Positions 47,546 through 59,015 are shown, counted from the first letter of the stretch. The stretch is DNA of 64,000 nt from Streptomyces pluripotens (GCF_000802245.2 NZ_CP021080.1:372001-436000), one strand, 5' to 3'. Notes: generated from the sequence alone by a model not told the origin. A program made the numbers and translations.

Positions 47546-49747
47546 TCAGGTGCCGTGCTGGAAGCGCGCCGGTTCAGCCATCACCAGGCGTGCGCTGTCA
47601 AGGTCGGCCAGGCGGGCGGCGACCGTGGCAACGGCGAGACGCTCCGGCAGAGCGACGGAAAACTTCAGGCCGCGCACCGCGCGGTGATCCACGTCGGGCA
47701 GGACGAGGGTGTCGCCGCTGTCCTCGCGGGCCACGCGCCAGTCGGCCGGAGTGAGGTCCTCGCGCAGCCGCAGCCAGCTGTCCGTGGGGCGTTGCAGCGG
47801 ATCGGCGACCGACCGGAGGGTGGCCGCGAGTGTGGCGTTGGCGCGATAACCGGCCCACGTCCACCAGCGCACGTCCTTGCCGACCCGCGTCACCAGCGTG
47901 CCGCCCGGGTGCACGGTGTCGGGTGCGTCCGTCGCACGCTGTTCCGCCAGGCATGCCTGCGCACGACGGGTGAGGGTAACCGGCGGGTCGGTGCCCAGCA
48001 GCACCTCGCGCATGGCACGTGTCAGGGCGTACGACAGTCCGGCGACGCCGCCGTTCATCCACTTGGCGATCCCGCCGCCGTCGGCGGGCTCGACGAAGAC
48101 GCGTTTGCGCAGCCAGTCGATGTACGTGACCTGCCAGCTGCGTCCGCCGAGCAGCAACCGCCTCGGACCGGGGCGTTCTTCCGTGAGCACGCTCGGGTCG
48201 GTGCGGCCGATCTCCGTACGCCCGGACAGGACGGTGAACTGGGGCGGTGCGGTGAAGGAGGCGGTGAGTTCGATGAAGTGCCGCTTGCCGAAGCGTCGTT
48301 CCGCCTCGGGTCCGACGAACAGCATGCCGCCGTCGCTGTCGAGGAATCCCTGCTCGGTGAGGAAGCGCAGGATCGGTGCGGCGGATCCGTCGAAGGGGGC
48401 GAGACCGTTCCACTGCCGGTCCCACAACCGGTCGCCGAGCTTGTGCTGCTGCAGGGTGACGGCGAGCAGTTGCTGGGCCACCAGGTGGCGTGGCTCCGGC
48501 GGGGGGACGACCGGTTCCACCCAGTCGCGGGACCAGAGCAGCAGGAGGCCCGCCGCCTGGAGCAGCGTGTCCTTGCGGGTGGTGAGGAACAGGCAGTTGC
48601 GTGCGGTGCCGGGGCGCCGGCCGGTGCGGCCGATGCGCTGCAGGAAGGAGGCGACCGACACCGGCGAGTCGATCTGGATGACGCGGTCCAGGTCGCCGAC
48701 GTCGATGCCGAGTTCGAGGGTGGAGGTGGAGACGATGACGCAGTCGCGTGCCTCGGCGAACGCCTGCTCGGATCGGGCGCGTTCGTCGACGGAGAGGGAG
48801 GCGTGGGAGAGGAAGACGGTCACGTCGCGGGCCCGGAGCGCGGCGCCCAGCTCCTCGACCTGGCGGCGTGAGTCGCAGAAGACGAGCCGCTTCTCTCCCT
48901 TGTGCAGTGCCGCGATGAGTTTGGCGGCGTTGTCCAGGGAGCCGACGTAATCGAGTTCCACCGCACCCGCGGGCCTGCGGGAAGGGTCGGCGCACGCCTC
49001 GTCGCCGGGCACACCGGCGTCGGTGGCCGGCAGGTGCGCTCCCGGGGCGACGACGTGGCCGGTACGGCTGTCGGCGCCCGCACCCTGCAACCAGTGCAGC
49101 AACTGGTGGGGGTTGCCGACGGTCGCCGAGAGGCCCACGCGCTGGATACGCCGTCCGGTCACCCGTTCCAGCCGTTCGAGCACGGCGAGCAGGTGCCATC
49201 CCCGATCGTCCCCGGCAAAGGCGTGCACCTCGTCGACGACGACGGCCCGTACGCCCCCCAGCAGGCGGACGTGGTCGGTCTTGACGCCGATCAGCATCGC
49301 TTCGAGCGATTCGGGCGTGGTCAGCAGAATGTCCGGTGCCTCGGTACGGATGCGCCGCCGTTGCGACTCCTTGGTGTCGCCGTGCCAGAGTGCCGCGCGC
49401 CGCCCCAGCCACTGGGTATAGGCCTCGACACGGCCGATGAGGTTGTTCAGGAGTGCTTTGAGCGGGCACAGGTACAGCACGGACGTGCCGGCCCACTTCT
49501 GCTCGGTCATCGCCGACAGCAGGGGGAAGCAGGCCGCCTCGGTCTTGCCGCCAGCCGTCGGCGCCAGCAGTACGGCGTCCTGCCCGTCCATGAGTGGGGT
49601 GATCGCCGCTCGTTGCAGGGGTCGCAGGTCGGGCCAGCCGAGGGTGTTGACGATGTGGTGCAGGACGACGGGGTCGAGCCGGTCGAGTACGTCGGCGCCC
49701 TCGTCGCCCGGCGCCTCGCCGGCCGGGCTCCCCGCATCCGGCATCAC
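47546..49747 (-). CDS. brxHI: BREX type 2 helicase BrxHI (Lhr-like)
   Basis: A 733-residue superfamily 2 helicase. Motif I is APTAGGKT (62-69), motif II is DEVH (172-175), motif III is SAT (207-209) and motif VI is QRIGRTGR. The C-terminal part after about 430 is an Lhr-type accessory region. It overlaps the upstream brxD stop codon (GTGATG; start GTG 49747 or ATG 49744). In type 2 BREX (pglW, pglX, pglY, pglZ, brxD, brxHI) a helicase of this kind follows brxD, and the context here fits exactly. Its precise role in blocking phage replication is not known. Confidence 0.85.
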   Translation of the reverse strand: MMPDAGSPAGEAPGDEGADVLDRLDPVVLHHIVNTLGWPDLRPLQRAAITPLMDGQDAVLLAPTAGGKTEAACFPLLSAMTEQKWAGTSVLYLCPLKALLNNLIGRVEAYTQWLGRRAALWHGDTKESQRRRIRTEAPDILLTTPESLEAMLIGVKTDHVRLLGGVRAVVVDEVHAFAGDDRGWHLLAVLERLERVTGRRIQRVGLSATVGNPHQLLHWLQGAGADSRTGHVVAPGAHLPATDAGVPGDEACADPSRRPAGAVELDYVGSLDNAAKLIAALHKGEKRLVFCDSRRQVEELGAALRARDVTVFLSHASLSVDERARSEQAFAEARDCVIVSTSTLELGIDVGDLDRVIQIDSPVSVASFLQRIGRTGRRPGTARNCLFLTTRKDTLLQAAGLLLLWSRDWVEPVVPPPEPRHLVAQQLLAVTLQQHKLGDRLWDRQWNGLAPFDGSAAPILRFLTEQGFLDSDGGMLFVGPEAERRFGKRHFIELTASFTAPPQFTVLSGRTEIGRTDPSVLTEERPGPRRLLLGGRSWQVTYIDWLRKRVFVEPADGGGIAKWMNGGVAGLSYALTRAMREVLLGTDPPVTLTRRAQACLAEQRATDAPDTVHPGGTLVTRVGKDVRWWTWAGYRANATLAATLRSVADPLQRPTDSWLRLREDLTPADWRVAREDSGDTLVLPDVDHRAVRGLKFSVALPERLAVATVAARLADLDSARLVMAEPARFQHGT

Positions 49748-51093
49748 AGCTCCAGGTCGATGTCGTCGGCCGATGCGGGGCCCCCGGTGACCGTGGCGGC
49801 CAGGTTCCGCTCCACGTCGGTGAGTTCACCGCTGGCGACGGTCAGCCGGTAGTGCTGCCGGGGGGCGAAGTCGTCGAACTGGTCCACGCGGTCGAGCACG
49901 TCCCCGACGAGCTTCTTCAGAAACAACCGGGGGGCCACCCCCACCTTCCCGCCCAGTGCCCCGCCGACGGCCAGCGCGAGATCCTCGACGTACGAGTCGT
50001 CGACGACCTCCCGCACACGCGCGGACGACTCGGCGGCGTCGGCGTACAGGTCCCGGATGGTGACGCCGAGTCCGACCAGCGACTCCTGGTCGAAGCCGGG
50101 GAGCCTGATCTGCACGGCGCGTGGGTTGTCGAAGCGCGGGTCGGTGGTGAAGTCGGTGGCCAGCCGCTGGGCGAGCGGCGCGAGGCGCTGCACGCCCTGC
50201 TGGCCGTCGTAGAAGGCCGGTGTGCCCGTGGTGACCAAGTAGAGGCCGGGGAAGCGACCGGAGTGCACCTCGTCGATGAGCTGTCGCAGCGCGTTGAGCG
50301 CCTTGTCGCGGGCGTCCGACCGGACCCGCTGCAGCGTCTCCACCTCGTCGAGGACGACGAACAGCCCCGTGTGCCCGGAGTCGCGCAGGACGGTCAGGAG
50401 CCCCTGCAGGAACCCGAGGGCGCCGAAGTGGTCGAGGTCGCCGCGCACGCCGGCGGACCGGCGGGCGGAGGCGGCGACGTGCGGCTGGCCTCCGAGCCAC
50501 GCCAGGACGGCCGCGGCGGTCGCCTCGTCGCCGTCCGCGAGGGCGGCCCGGTAACCGCGCAGCGCGGTGGCAAAGGACGGGGCGTGCCGGGAAACCTCGG
50601 CGAGCCGTGCGACGAGCAACTTCTCCACTTCACCCGGCAGTTCGTCCTCGGTCGCGCCGGCCGCGAGGGCGTCCTCCTCCAGGGCGTAGAACCAGGCGTC
50701 GACCACGGGGCGCAGCGCGCTGGGCCGGAAACTGGAGGTGGTGAGCCGTTCGGTGAGCCGCCGGTAGACCGTCTCCAGTCGGTGCAGCGGGGTCTCGTTC
50801 TCGGAGATCTGGATCTCGGCCACGGCGAAGTTGCGGCGTTTGGCCCGCTCACCCAGCCAGCGGGTGAAGAAGGTCTTGCCGGACCCGTACTCGCCCCGCA
50901 CGGCTTTGAACACGGACCCACCGGACGCCACGGCGTCCAGTTCCGCGTCCAGGGCCGCCTCGAACCGGTCGAGTCCGGTGGCCAGCAGGTCGAGACCGCT
51001 GTCGGGTACGGCACCGCGCCGCAGCGCGTCGATGACGGTGCGGCGGCGGGCTGCGCTCACCTGGGCGGGGCGCTGGGATCCGGTAGTGCTCAC
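49744..51093 (-). CDS. brxD: BREX type 2 ATP-binding protein BrxD
   Basis: A 449-residue P-loop ATPase. The Walker A motif is GEYGSGKT (67-74) and Walker B LFVVLDEVE (about 244-252). The C-terminal part has LRLPGFDQESL-like and VAPRLFLKKLVGDVLDRV segments, as in the BREX ATPase group. The start is GTG at 51093 with a weak GGAAGA site. The frame stays open further upstream without protein-like sequence. It is translationally coupled to brxHI, but 917 bases and an opposite-strand gene separate it from pglZ, so it probably has its own promoter. Confidence 0.84.
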   Translation of the reverse strand: MSTTGSQRPAQVSAARRRTVIDALRRGAVPDSGLDLLATGLDRFEAALDAELDAVASGGSVFKAVRGEYGSGKTFFTRWLGERAKRRNFAVAEIQISENETPLHRLETVYRRLTERLTTSSFRPSALRPVVDAWFYALEEDALAAGATEDELPGEVEKLLVARLAEVSRHAPSFATALRGYRAALADGDEATAAAVLAWLGGQPHVAASARRSAGVRGDLDHFGALGFLQGLLTVLRDSGHTGLFVVLDEVETLQRVRSDARDKALNALRQLIDEVHSGRFPGLYLVTTGTPAFYDGQQGVQRLAPLAQRLATDFTTDPRFDNPRAVQIRLPGFDQESLVGLGVTIRDLYADAAESSARVREVVDDSYVEDLALAVGGALGGKVGVAPRLFLKKLVGDVLDRVDQFDDFAPRQHYRLTVASGELTDVERNLAATVTGGPASADDIDLEL

Positions 51094-51570
51094 AGCACCA
51101 GTCTTCCATTTCCCGAGTCCCTCCGTGCGGGACCGGGAGCCGGCCGGCCCCGCTGGCAGGCCCGCGCTCCACACGGTCCTGTGTGTCGAGTCGCCACTTC
51201 GTCGACGTGGTCCGCGGGCGGCGACGACGGCTGCTTCTCGGGCATCGTCACCGCCGCGGACGTCACGGAACGTTTCGAGGGCGCGGCACGGCCGTTCTTC
51301 ATCGTCGGGGATTTCGAGTCGCGACGCTGCTGGGCGCGTTCGCGGCGTGACGGTGGTGTCTCGGGCCGCACCACCGGGTGGGCGCTGCCGGGTCGCAGCC
51401 ACGCTTCGGAGAAGTGCGTTGTTATGTGGGCGAGTTGGCGATAACGTGTCATCGTTTCCGTCTGTCCGCCCTTGGGGGTCTCTTTGACTTGCTCGCCGTG
51501 CGCGTTCCGATCAGCAACCGGCTGGTTGCGGGCTCCGTAGCGCCCGAACGCGCAGCGCTGGACAAAACGT
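51094..51570. other. Region upstream of brxD, no gene seen
   Basis: About 480 bases between brxD and the plus-strand palindrome. Frames crossing it on either strand have no supported start. The brxD promoter should be here. Confidence 0.4.
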
Positions 51571-51590
51571 CAACTGACCTAGGTCAGTTG
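51571..51590. promoter_or_regulatory. Perfect 20-base palindrome upstream of a small gene
   Basis: CAACTGACCTAGGTCAGTTG is a perfect palindrome 40 bases before the 71-residue gene and inside the BREX locus. It has the form of a strong dimeric repressor site; the XRE protein at 62237 is one possible ligand. Confidence 0.6.
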
Positions 51591-51629
51591 TGCCCGATTC
51601 CAGCGAGCGAGTATTTCCATGGAGGAACG

Positions 51630-51845
51630 GTGTCGATCCACTCGACCCAGCAGACCTGTAACCATCCGGCTCGTGACATCACCATCGTCACCCTCGCATC
51701 TGGTGTGGCTTCCCTCGGTACTGCCATCGTGACGATGGCGCTCCACGCGAGCCCCTTGGCGACGCTGACGACCAGCGGCGCCGCGTTCATGGCCGTCCTC
51801 ACCGCAGGCATGAACGTGCTCAAGCACGTCAGGCGCGACTCATAG
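51630..51845 (+). CDS. Small two-helix membrane protein inside the BREX locus
   Basis: A 71-residue protein on the strand opposite to the BREX genes. GGAGG precedes the GTG at 51630. After a polar start (SIHSTQQTCNHPARD) come two hydrophobic helices, ITIVTLASGVASLGTAIVTM and LATLTTSGAAFMAVLTAGM, and a basic end KHVRRDS. Third positions are mostly G/C. It is bounded by a 20-base palindrome and a strong terminator, so it is a self-contained unit. I do not recognise the family. The size and topology would fit a holin-like or toxin-like membrane peptide, which is speculation. Confidence 0.65.
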   Translation: MSIHSTQQTCNHPARDITIVTLASGVASLGTAIVTMALHASPLATLTTSGAAFMAVLTAGMNVLKHVRRDS

Positions 51846-51854
51846 CTCGTTCAG

Positions 51855-51881
51855 GGGCGGCCCGCTTCGACCGGGCCGCCC
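51855..51881 (+). terminator. Strong terminator between pglZ and brxD
   Basis: GGGCGGCCCG (51855-51864) and CGGGCCGCCC (51872-51881) form a perfect 10-base stem with a 7-base loop, followed by TTCCC. It ends the small membrane-protein gene and may also stop pglYZ transcription coming from the other side. Confidence 0.7.
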
Positions 51882-52010
51882 TTCCCGGGCCGTTCGAAGG
51901 CCTCGCCCGGCGCCGTGCATGCCAGGGACTCCAAGGCTCCTAGGCGAAGGCGGTGTCGGCCTACCCCCAGGAGCAATGGGCCGCCCGGCACCGCCCACGC
52001 ACGCAGACCT

Positions 52011-54926
52011 TCAGCCGGCTCCGAAGGCGAACTGCTCCCGCATGAGCGCCTCGTGGAGCCGGAGGGTGCGCCCGTCCGGCAGGGTTTCCAGTACCTGTAC
52101 GCCGTCGTAGTTGAGGAGTTGCCGCAGGACGGCGGCGAAGCCGTCGGCTCGGGCGGTGGGCATGCCCGCGCGCTGGGCCAGTGCGGTCACCGGCAGGGTG
52201 CCGCCCGCGTCCAGGAGGGCGGTGAGTGCCTTGTGGACCTGCTCCTGCTGGGGCTTGCGGGCCAGGCCACCGAGTTGCGCCCGGTACGTCTCGGAGTCGA
52301 TGAGCGCCGTGACGAGCGCTTCGGTCCGGGAGACGAGGGTCGGAGTGAGCAGGGCGTCGTCGCTCCCGGCGGTCAGCGCGACGTCGAAGAGGGCTTCGTG
52401 GGTCCGGGCGAGTTCCGCGTGTTCCTTCTGGGACTTCGCCGTCGGCTTCTTCGGTGCGGGGACGGATGCCGCGCCGGTCGTCCGTGCCGTGGGCTCTTCC
52501 GGGAGCGGATTTCCGGCCTCCTCCGGCGCCCACCAGGCGGGACGCTGATCGCCCAGTTCCCGCCACCCCTTCGGCGGTTCCGCCCCGAAGGGCAGGAAGG
52601 CAAGCACCGGGATGGTGAACTCGGCCAGCGAGGCGCCACCGTGGTAGCCGGCTTTGAGGGCCGTGTAGCGGGAGTCGGCGTCCCAGAGCGCAACGATGGA
52701 CGCGCCGGGCCCGGGCCACACCACGCGCGGCCCGGAGAGGGCGATCTCCCGTTCGGCGAGCGGCCCGCCGGGCAGGCGGTGCCGGGCGGACGCGGGTTCG
52801 GCGGCGTCGGCCTTGGTGCCGTGCCGGTCGACGACGTGGCCGTGGTCGCTGGTGACGACGACCGCCATGCCCTGCGCAGCCGCCACCCGCAGCAGGTCGC
52901 GCAGGCCGGGCACGTCGTCGACCCGCCAGGTTCCGTCGCCGAGCTTCTGCTCCTTGGCGAGACGGTCGTCGATGGCGTTGAGGACGACGGCGACATGGGT
53001 CCGGCCGTCGGTGAGCGCCTGCGTGAGTGCCGGGCCGAAGGTGTCGCCCGCGGTCTCGGTGCGCAGGTCGTCCTTGTGGAACACGGCGGCCGGGGTTCCG
53101 CCCCACAGTCTCAGCGCGGGGAAGAGACGCTTCTCGTCGGCCTGGGTGCCCTTCATCAGCGTGCCCGCGAAGAGGGAGGTGCGGGACACGGCCGTCACGG
53201 TGGGCAGTGCGGCGGCCATCGCCCGGCGGAGCGGGACGCCCTCGGGCAGCGGGTCGAACTCCGCCCAGGAGCGGCGCAGTTGCTCACCGAGTTCGTTGGC
53301 TATGGCCGCGCTCATGCCGTCGAGCACGAGCAGCAGCACCCGCCGCTCCCCGGTGCGCCGGACGACGGGCCCGACCACGCGGTCGAGGAAGGTCTCGACG
53401 GTGAGCATGCCGCCGGGCTGGGTGCCGGACTCCGTCCAGGAGGCGAGTGAGCGTGCGAAGGACGCGTCGATCTGCCTCCGCCGACCCCTGACGCGTGCGC
53501 CGAGGGCGTCGTACGCGGCCTTGAGGACGGGGCCCGGGTCGCCGCCGGCCTCGATGTGCTCCAGGGCGAGGTCGACCCAGCCGGTCTCGGTGAGGTGGCG
53601 CTGTATGGCATCGGCGACGGTCGGGGCGTCAGCCGACGGGTCGGTGGCCAGCCAGCGGGCGAGGCGCTGTCCCATGCGGGCGCGTTCGACGCAAGAGGCC
53701 TCCTCCGGGTCGGTGGCGAGCCGGTGGTCAGCCAAGTTCCGGACGGCTTCCGCCACGGTGGCCGTGCCGCCCGCAGCGAGGGCCCGGCCGACGGCGGCGA
53801 ACCGGGCATCGAGTCCACCGCGCAGGACGGGGCTCGCCCCGACGGCGGCCTCCGCCCCGAACTGGCGGGCCAGCACGGCCGCCCGGTCGAGCACGGTGCC
53901 GGTGACGCGGCGTGCCTCACGGGCGTGGTCGGCGTCGCCGCCGTGGCGGTGGGCGGCTGTCAGCAGGGCGGTCACGTACTCCTCGGCGGACCGGCCGAAG
54001 ACGGTCACCAGGACATCGAGCTGATCGCCGACGGCCGGGGGCTGGTCGCCGAAGTACCGTTCGGCGCGGCCCCTGGCCCGGTAGGTCTCGGGGGCGGGAT
54101 CGGCGTGCTGCCACAGTGCCGCGCAGACGAGGCCGAAGGCGGCGGCGTCCGCGCCTCGCTCGGCGTCGACGAGGGCGAGCAGGGCGCGTCCGGCGAGGCC
54201 TGCCTGGTCCTCCTCACCGAGGAAGGCGGTCAGGCCGGCGCGCTCGGGGCCGCGCAGCCCCAGCAGCCGTTCGGGCGCGCCCGACCGCGTCGACCAGTGC
54301 AGCAGGGCCTGCGCGTCGAGCCGGTCGTCGCCGGGGCGCCGCGTGCTGTCCTCGGTGTCGTAGCGGCCGAGGCGCAGGCGGCGCTGGGTGAGCGCGGTGA
54401 GGGCGTACTGCCGGGACAGCCATCCGCCGGGCACGGGCGGCCAGCCGCCCGTGGTGGGCGGGGTGGCGTCGAGCAGGGCCTCGGCGGCCCAGTTGACGTC
54501 CTTCAGGCGCGGGTCGATCTGCCGGGCGCCGAACGCGTTGCGGACGACGTCCCAGCTGTCGACGGCGTCGATGCGCATCTTGTGGACGCGGGCGAGGATC
54601 GCCGGGTCGAGTTCGTTCTGCTCGCGGTCGGTGAGGACGACCAGCACGGCGGGGCCGGGCCGGCGACCCGACAGGTGGTCGAGGACGAGTTCGTGGACGG
54701 CGAGCGGCGAGGGCGCCACCGCGACGCCGGCCGTCCTGCCCTCGCCCCACGTGGGTTCGGCGGGGCCCTCCCACCGGGGTACGGACCGGAGCAGCACGAT
54801 CCGGCGCCTGCCCCCGCCGTCCCCCGTCAGGGAGGCGGCAAGGGACGACTGCGCGGACAGGTACGGGGTGACGGTCGCGGTGTTCAGCCGCACCGCGCCC
54901 GGAGCGACAGCGACGGTGTCCGTCAT
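52011..54926 (-). CDS. pglZ: BREX type 2 PglZ, alkaline-phosphatase superfamily
   Basis: A 971-residue protein with a long helical N-terminal region and a central PglZ domain of the alkaline phosphatase superfamily. The metal-site segments are [17 protein letters not shown] (Asp near residue 536) and [15 protein letters not shown] (Asp and His near 694). PglZ is the universal BREX component. The start overlaps the pglY stop by four bases (ATGA), so the two are co-translated. The C-terminus (about 830-971) is a separate helical domain that follows a Pro/Ala/Lys linker. It was named from the combination with pglY, brxD and brxHI. Confidence 0.9.
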   Translation of the reverse strand: MTDTVAVAPGAVRLNTATVTPYLSAQSSLAASLTGDGGGRRRIVLLRSVPRWEGPAEPTWGEGRTAGVAVAPSPLAVHELVLDHLSGRRPGPAVLVVLTDREQNELDPAILARVHKMRIDAVDSWDVVRNAFGARQIDPRLKDVNWAAEALLDATPPTTGGWPPVPGGWLSRQYALTALTQRRLRLGRYDTEDSTRRPGDDRLDAQALLHWSTRSGAPERLLGLRGPERAGLTAFLGEEDQAGLAGRALLALVDAERGADAAAFGLVCAALWQHADPAPETYRARGRAERYFGDQPPAVGDQLDVLVTVFGRSAEEYVTALLTAAHRHGGDADHAREARRVTGTVLDRAAVLARQFGAEAAVGASPVLRGGLDARFAAVGRALAAGGTATVAEAVRNLADHRLATDPEEASCVERARMGQRLARWLATDPSADAPTVADAIQRHLTETGWVDLALEHIEAGGDPGPVLKAAYDALGARVRGRRRQIDASFARSLASWTESGTQPGGMLTVETFLDRVVGPVVRRTGERRVLLLVLDGMSAAIANELGEQLRRSWAEFDPLPEGVPLRRAMAAALPTVTAVSRTSLFAGTLMKGTQADEKRLFPALRLWGGTPAAVFHKDDLRTETAGDTFGPALTQALTDGRTHVAVVLNAIDDRLAKEQKLGDGTWRVDDVPGLRDLLRVAAAQGMAVVVTSDHGHVVDRHGTKADAAEPASARHRLPGGPLAEREIALSGPRVVWPGPGASIVALWDADSRYTALKAGYHGGASLAEFTIPVLAFLPFGAEPPKGWRELGDQRPAWWAPEEAGNPLPEEPTARTTGAASVPAPKKPTAKSQKEHAELARTHEALFDVALTAGSDDALLTPTLVSRTEALVTALIDSETYRAQLGGLARKPQQEQVHKALTALLDAGGTLPVTALAQRAGMPTARADGFAAVLRQLLNYDGVQVLETLPDGRTLRLHEALMREQFAFGAG

Positions 54927-57900
54927 TCGACGACCTTCCAGGTGATCTCGATGGTCGCGTCGGGGTGGCGGGCGGCCAGTTCGGACAGCTCCGCCTGGAG
55001 GTCGGCGGCGGCTCGTGCCGCGGTCGTACGGCGGCCACCGGACGTCCGCGCGGTGCCGCCGCCCGAAGAGGCCGGGGCACCAGAGCTCGCCGAGGAGGGT
55101 GTCTCCTGCGGGGTGTAGGGGATGCGCGGATCACTGGTCGGTGTGTTCAGGGACAGGTCGTCCGCCGTGGGCTGCGGCGCGACGGGAGGAGGCGGCGGGG
55201 TGGCAGCGGCCTGGCTGCGCTTCACCAGGGCGACGACCTCGCGCTGGGTGCGGGTCAGCGCCTCGCGCAGGTCCGCGGTGCGCTGGTCGTCGCGGGCCAC
55301 ATTGCGCAGCGAGTCCAGCAGCGCCTCGCCTTCGGGGCCGAGACCGGCGGCGAGTTCCAGCGTGCCCCAGGGTGCGGAGGCGACGGCCTCGGCGACGCTG
55401 CGGGCCTGCTTGACGGAGGTGCCGTACCGGTCGGCGCTGATCGCACCCAGGTCGAAGGAGGCGAGGGCCTCGACTGTTTTCTTCGCCCCGGCCGCGCCCT
55501 TGCCGGCCTCCGCCGTGAGCGCGTCCAGCAGTTGCAGGGAGCGGCGGGCGAGCGCCAGCCGTCCGGAGTCGGCGGTCTGGTCGAGGCCGAGGAAGAAGGC
55601 GTGGGACTCCAGCTGGTGCACCAGGTCGGCCGCGTGGTCGCGGTCGGCACGGGCGGTCTCGATGATCTGGTGGGCGAACTGGTTGACCATCCGGCCGCGG
55701 CGCAGGGTGGGCGTCTTCTTCCCGAAGATCGTCTCGAAGCGCTGCCGTGCCGTGTCCCAGTCGGGCTCGGCGGGCAGCGGCTGGCTGCGCAGCGCGTCGT
55801 GGTCCTTGATGGCGGACAGTTCTGGCGGGGGGTCGAGTACGGTTCCGCCGCGCACCCACACCCGGTCGTCCATCTCGGCGAAGGCGGCGACGACGAGCCG
55901 GGCGAGGAAGTCGGGCAGGCCGCGCGGGTCCGGCTTGTCCGTCCAGTCGGTCAGGGTGATGAGGGTCAGGTCCCCGGTGACACCCTGGGCGCTGGCGAGC
56001 TGGCGGAAGTGGTCGGCCCAGTAGCGGGACAGCTCGAAGTACGCCTCCTTCTGCTGCCCGAGGCGCAGGGGTCCGGCGATCCGCTGCATGAGCTTGCGAT
56101 CGGCGGCCGGTACCTCCACCCGTCCGTCGCGCGCCTCGGCGGCGGCCCGGACGTGGGTGAACACCCTGCGGGCGTCGGCGGACTTGACGGCGGTGCCGGT
56201 GGCGTCGGGGTCGAGGTCGGGGTGTGCCGAGTACTGGTGGGCGAGTAGCTTGCCTGCGATGTGCCGGATGCCGTCGTGCAGGTTCTGTCCGAAGGACAGG
56301 GTGAGGCCGTCGACGTCGGGCAGCGCGACGAGGTGGTCGTCGAAGTCGGGCACGACATCGGCGACTTGCTTCTGAGCGAGCCCGTACGCCTGCTTGAAGG
56401 CCCCCTTGACCTGCTTGAGCAGGGCCTCGCGCTGGGTTTCCAGGAGGCCTTTGGCACGGCTGCGGTTGTCGGCGTTGAGGTGACCGGCGTACTGGGTGTC
56501 GAAGCGGTGCTCGTCGGCGAGGGCCTTGTCGATGACGACGAGCCGCCGGAAGTCGGCGAAACGCTGGGCGGACAGGTGCGCGGGCAGCCAGGCGACGGTA
56601 CGGGACCGCGCGCCCTGCTGGCGCTCGCGCAGGCGCTGCATCCGGTTGACGTCCTCGCGGGGCCCGTACGCGCCCTCGTCGAAGGGGAGGTCGATGGCGA
56701 TCCGCCAGCGGCCCTCCTCCTGCGGGACCAGGTCGTGGTCGGGCAGCTCGTCCTCGTCGGCGACGTTGCCGAAGACGATCTCGGTGGTGCGGGCGGTGCC
56801 CCGCCAGGTGAGGCCGAGCTGGTCGCTCAACTGTCCGTGTTCGACGCCCAGTTCCTCGGACAGCAGACGGCGGGCGAGCGCAGCCCGGTTGCCGGGGTTG
56901 TCGTTGACCTGGGCGTTGGCGATGACGGAGTCCACGTCGACGCCGGACAGCTCCAGGCGTACGCCGGGGTTGGTGTCGGTGCCGGTCTCCTTGATCTCCG
57001 GGAACCGGGCGGCCCATTCGGCGACCTTGTTCTTGATGATGCCGACCTCGGCTCCCGGGATGGGCGCGAGGACCGATCCGTGGTTGAGCGCGCCGAGCCG
57101 CCGGATCGTCAGCTCGGAGAGGCTGGGCACGCTGGGCGCGAGCGCGGACAGCAGCAGCGTGCACACGAGCCGGTTGTCGCCGAGGAACATCCGGCAGCGG
57201 TTGGCGCGCTGCTGGTCGGTGACGGTCCCGGGCTGGGTGCGGTACTGCTTGACGTCGTCCTCGGTGACGTCGTACGAGCTGAGGAGGTAGGGCCGCAGCT
57301 TGGTCTTGTACAGCTTGTCGGCGGCCTCGAAGACGACCTTCAGGCTGTCGGTGAACGGCTTGTCGCCGCCCTCCGCGATCACCGGGTAGAGGTCGCCGAC
57401 CGGGATGAGCTGCCCGAGACGGATCTCGTTGCGGTGGTCGGCGAGGAGCTGACCCATCAGCTTCAGACCGGTACGGGAGCGCTGCAGCGCCGACGAGATG
57501 TGGACCAGGGTGTCCATGAACGCCGGCGAGAACGGGTACGTCAGCCGGAACGACTCCGCGTCGGCGCCGGTCGTGCCCTTCGCCGAACCGAGCAGCGTGT
57601 CCCACACCTGCGGGCCCACCCGCTTGGTCTGCTCGAAGGCCGCGCCGATGAGCCGTTCCGCCTCGGCGTCCTTGGGCTTGAGGAGGCGGGCGTGGGCGAT
57701 CTGCGGGAGGTTGCGGTCCTCCAGAGTGATCTTGTCGAACCGGCCCGAGGCCAGGTTCAGGGTGTCCTGGATGGAGGCTTCCGCCGCGCCGGATACCTCC
57801 TCGCCGACCAGCTCGCGCAGGTCGCGCTGACGGGCGATGAACGACACCACGGGGATGGCACGCCGGGCGTCGCCGCCCTCCACGAAGTTCGTGATCTTAC

Positions 57901-58831
57901 TGGCTTCGCGGGCCACGAACTTCTGCTCGTGGATGAGGGTGGCGAGCCAGAGGATCAGCTCGTCCAGGAACAGGATCAGGCCGTCGTAGCCGAGCGACTT
58001 GGCGTGCTCGGCGATGACGGACAGGCCGGCGTCCAGAGAGATGAAGCCGTGCTCGTTCTCGGCGGCGTTCTGGGCGAAGCCGGGAAGGAGGGTGGTGCTG
58101 GCGTCGTTGACCAACTTGGCCCGCAGCTCGGCCGGGGTGGTGGGATGGCGGAGGTCGAGCGGGGTGCCTCCCTCGTGGTCCTCCTCGGCGGCGAGCGCGG
58201 TGGCGAGGAGCTGCGGGGTCCAGGCGAAGCCCTCGCCCCACTCGTCCTCCTCGCCGTCGGCCGCGTCGGTGCCGCCGCCCAGGCCGCGGATCACGGCCTC
58301 GTCGCCGATGTTGGCGACCATGGCGCCGATGTCGGCGAAGAGGGAGTCGGTCCGGTACACCTGCGGGGTCGGGGCCTGCGGGTGCAGCTTCTTGACGTGT
58401 GTGACGTACCCGCCGAGCACGCGCTGCTCCAGGGCCTTGGCGCCGAGCATGTGGTACGGCACGAGGAGGAACTTCTTGCCGTCCGTGGTCAGCCACTCGT
58501 GTTTGGTCAGCACCGGGTCGAACTCGGTGCGGGCGCGAGCGGCCTGGTTGCCGCTGAGCAGCGCGTACAGCACCGCCATGAAGTGCGACTTACCGGAACC
58601 GAACGAGCCGTGGAGATACGCCGCCTTGGATCGGTGCCCGTCGAGCGAGGACTTGATGAGGGCCAGCGCCTCGTCGAAGTTCTCCAGCAGCCGCTCGGTG
58701 ACGACGTAGTCCTGCAGCGCGTGCTGGGCGCCCTCGGGTGTCGTCGCCTCGGCGAGGGACAGCACGAAGTCCGAAGTGGAGATGGACTTCTTGATGTCGA
58801 TGACATCGCGGAGGAGGGGCTGCTGGGCCAT
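54923..58831 (-). CDS. pglY: BREX type 2 PglY (BrxC-like ATPase)
   Basis: A 1302-residue P-loop ATPase. Walker A is GSFGSGKS (75-82) and Walker B LILFLDE (285-291), after the opening [21 protein letters not shown], typical of PglY/BrxC-type proteins. An acidic insert ([13 protein letters not shown], near 189-201) sits in the ATPase region. The C-terminus carries an Ala/Pro/Ser/Thr-rich linker, then a short helical end. It is co-translated with pglZ. ATG at 58831 is preferred because the open frame further upstream is low quality. In Pgl of S. coelicolor pglY and pglZ are also adjacent and needed for phage resistance. Confidence 0.9.
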   Translation of the reverse strand: MAQQPLLRDVIDIKKSISTSDFVLSLAEATTPEGAQHALQDYVVTERLLENFDEALALIKSSLDGHRSKAAYLHGSFGSGKSHFMAVLYALLSGNQAARARTEFDPVLTKHEWLTTDGKKFLLVPYHMLGAKALEQRVLGGYVTHVKKLHPQAPTPQVYRTDSLFADIGAMVANIGDEAVIRGLGGGTDAADGEEDEWGEGFAWTPQLLATALAAEEDHEGGTPLDLRHPTTPAELRAKLVNDASTTLLPGFAQNAAENEHGFISLDAGLSVIAEHAKSLGYDGLILFLDELILWLATLIHEQKFVAREASKITNFVEGGDARRAIPVVSFIARQRDLRELVGEEVSGAAEASIQDTLNLASGRFDKITLEDRNLPQIAHARLLKPKDAEAERLIGAAFEQTKRVGPQVWDTLLGSAKGTTGADAESFRLTYPFSPAFMDTLVHISSALQRSRTGLKLMGQLLADHRNEIRLGQLIPVGDLYPVIAEGGDKPFTDSLKVVFEAADKLYKTKLRPYLLSSYDVTEDDVKQYRTQPGTVTDQQRANRCRMFLGDNRLVCTLLLSALAPSVPSLSELTIRRLGALNHGSVLAPIPGAEVGIIKNKVAEWAARFPEIKETGTDTNPGVRLELSGVDVDSVIANAQVNDNPGNRAALARRLLSEELGVEHGQLSDQLGLTWRGTARTTEIVFGNVADEDELPDHDLVPQEEGRWRIAIDLPFDEGAYGPREDVNRMQRLRERQQGARSRTVAWLPAHLSAQRFADFRRLVVIDKALADEHRFDTQYAGHLNADNRSRAKGLLETQREALLKQVKGAFKQAYGLAQKQVADVVPDFDDHLVALPDVDGLTLSFGQNLHDGIRHIAGKLLAHQYSAHPDLDPDATGTAVKSADARRVFTHVRAAAEARDGRVEVPAADRKLMQRIAGPLRLGQQKEAYFELSRYWADHFRQLASAQGVTGDLTLITLTDWTDKPDPRGLPDFLARLVVAAFAEMDDRVWVRGGTVLDPPPELSAIKDHDALRSQPLPAEPDWDTARQRFETIFGKKTPTLRRGRMVNQFAHQIIETARADRDHAADLVHQLESHAFFLGLDQTADSGRLALARRSLQLLDALTAEAGKGAAGAKKTVEALASFDLGAISADRYGTSVKQARSVAEAVASAPWGTLELAAGLGPEGEALLDSLRNVARDDQRTADLREALTRTQREVVALVKRSQAAATPPPPPVAPQPTADDLSLNTPTSDPRIPYTPQETPSSASSGAPASSGGGTARTSGGRRTTAARAAADLQAELSELAARHPDATIEITWKVVE

Positions 58832-59015
58832 TGAGGGTCTCGCTCTCCCTGACGGTGTTCGGTGCTGCTGCTCGTACGCGATGTGGTGCGGGTCCGCCAC
58901 TCCGACCCGAAGCCGGTCACCGGTCCAGGCCGTAGATGAGGGCCCGGACGTTACGGGCGGCCTGTGAGCGGTGCGACGTGCCGGTGGTCCTGCCCGGTGC
59001 GGAGGAGCGGACCGG
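58832..59015. other. Upstream region of pglY
   Basis: About 180 bases that should contain the pglYZ promoter. No hairpin or operator stands out. Confidence 0.4.

Noticed and set aside
47598..49829. 743-codon open frame overlapping brxHI
   Set aside because: Arg/Pro/Ala-rich translation without motifs; it is a shadow frame of the high-GC helicase gene.
55131..57605. 824-codon minus-strand frame inside pglY
   Set aside because: Second frame of the same strand, Arg/Pro-rich, no motifs; pglY motifs lie in the chosen frame.
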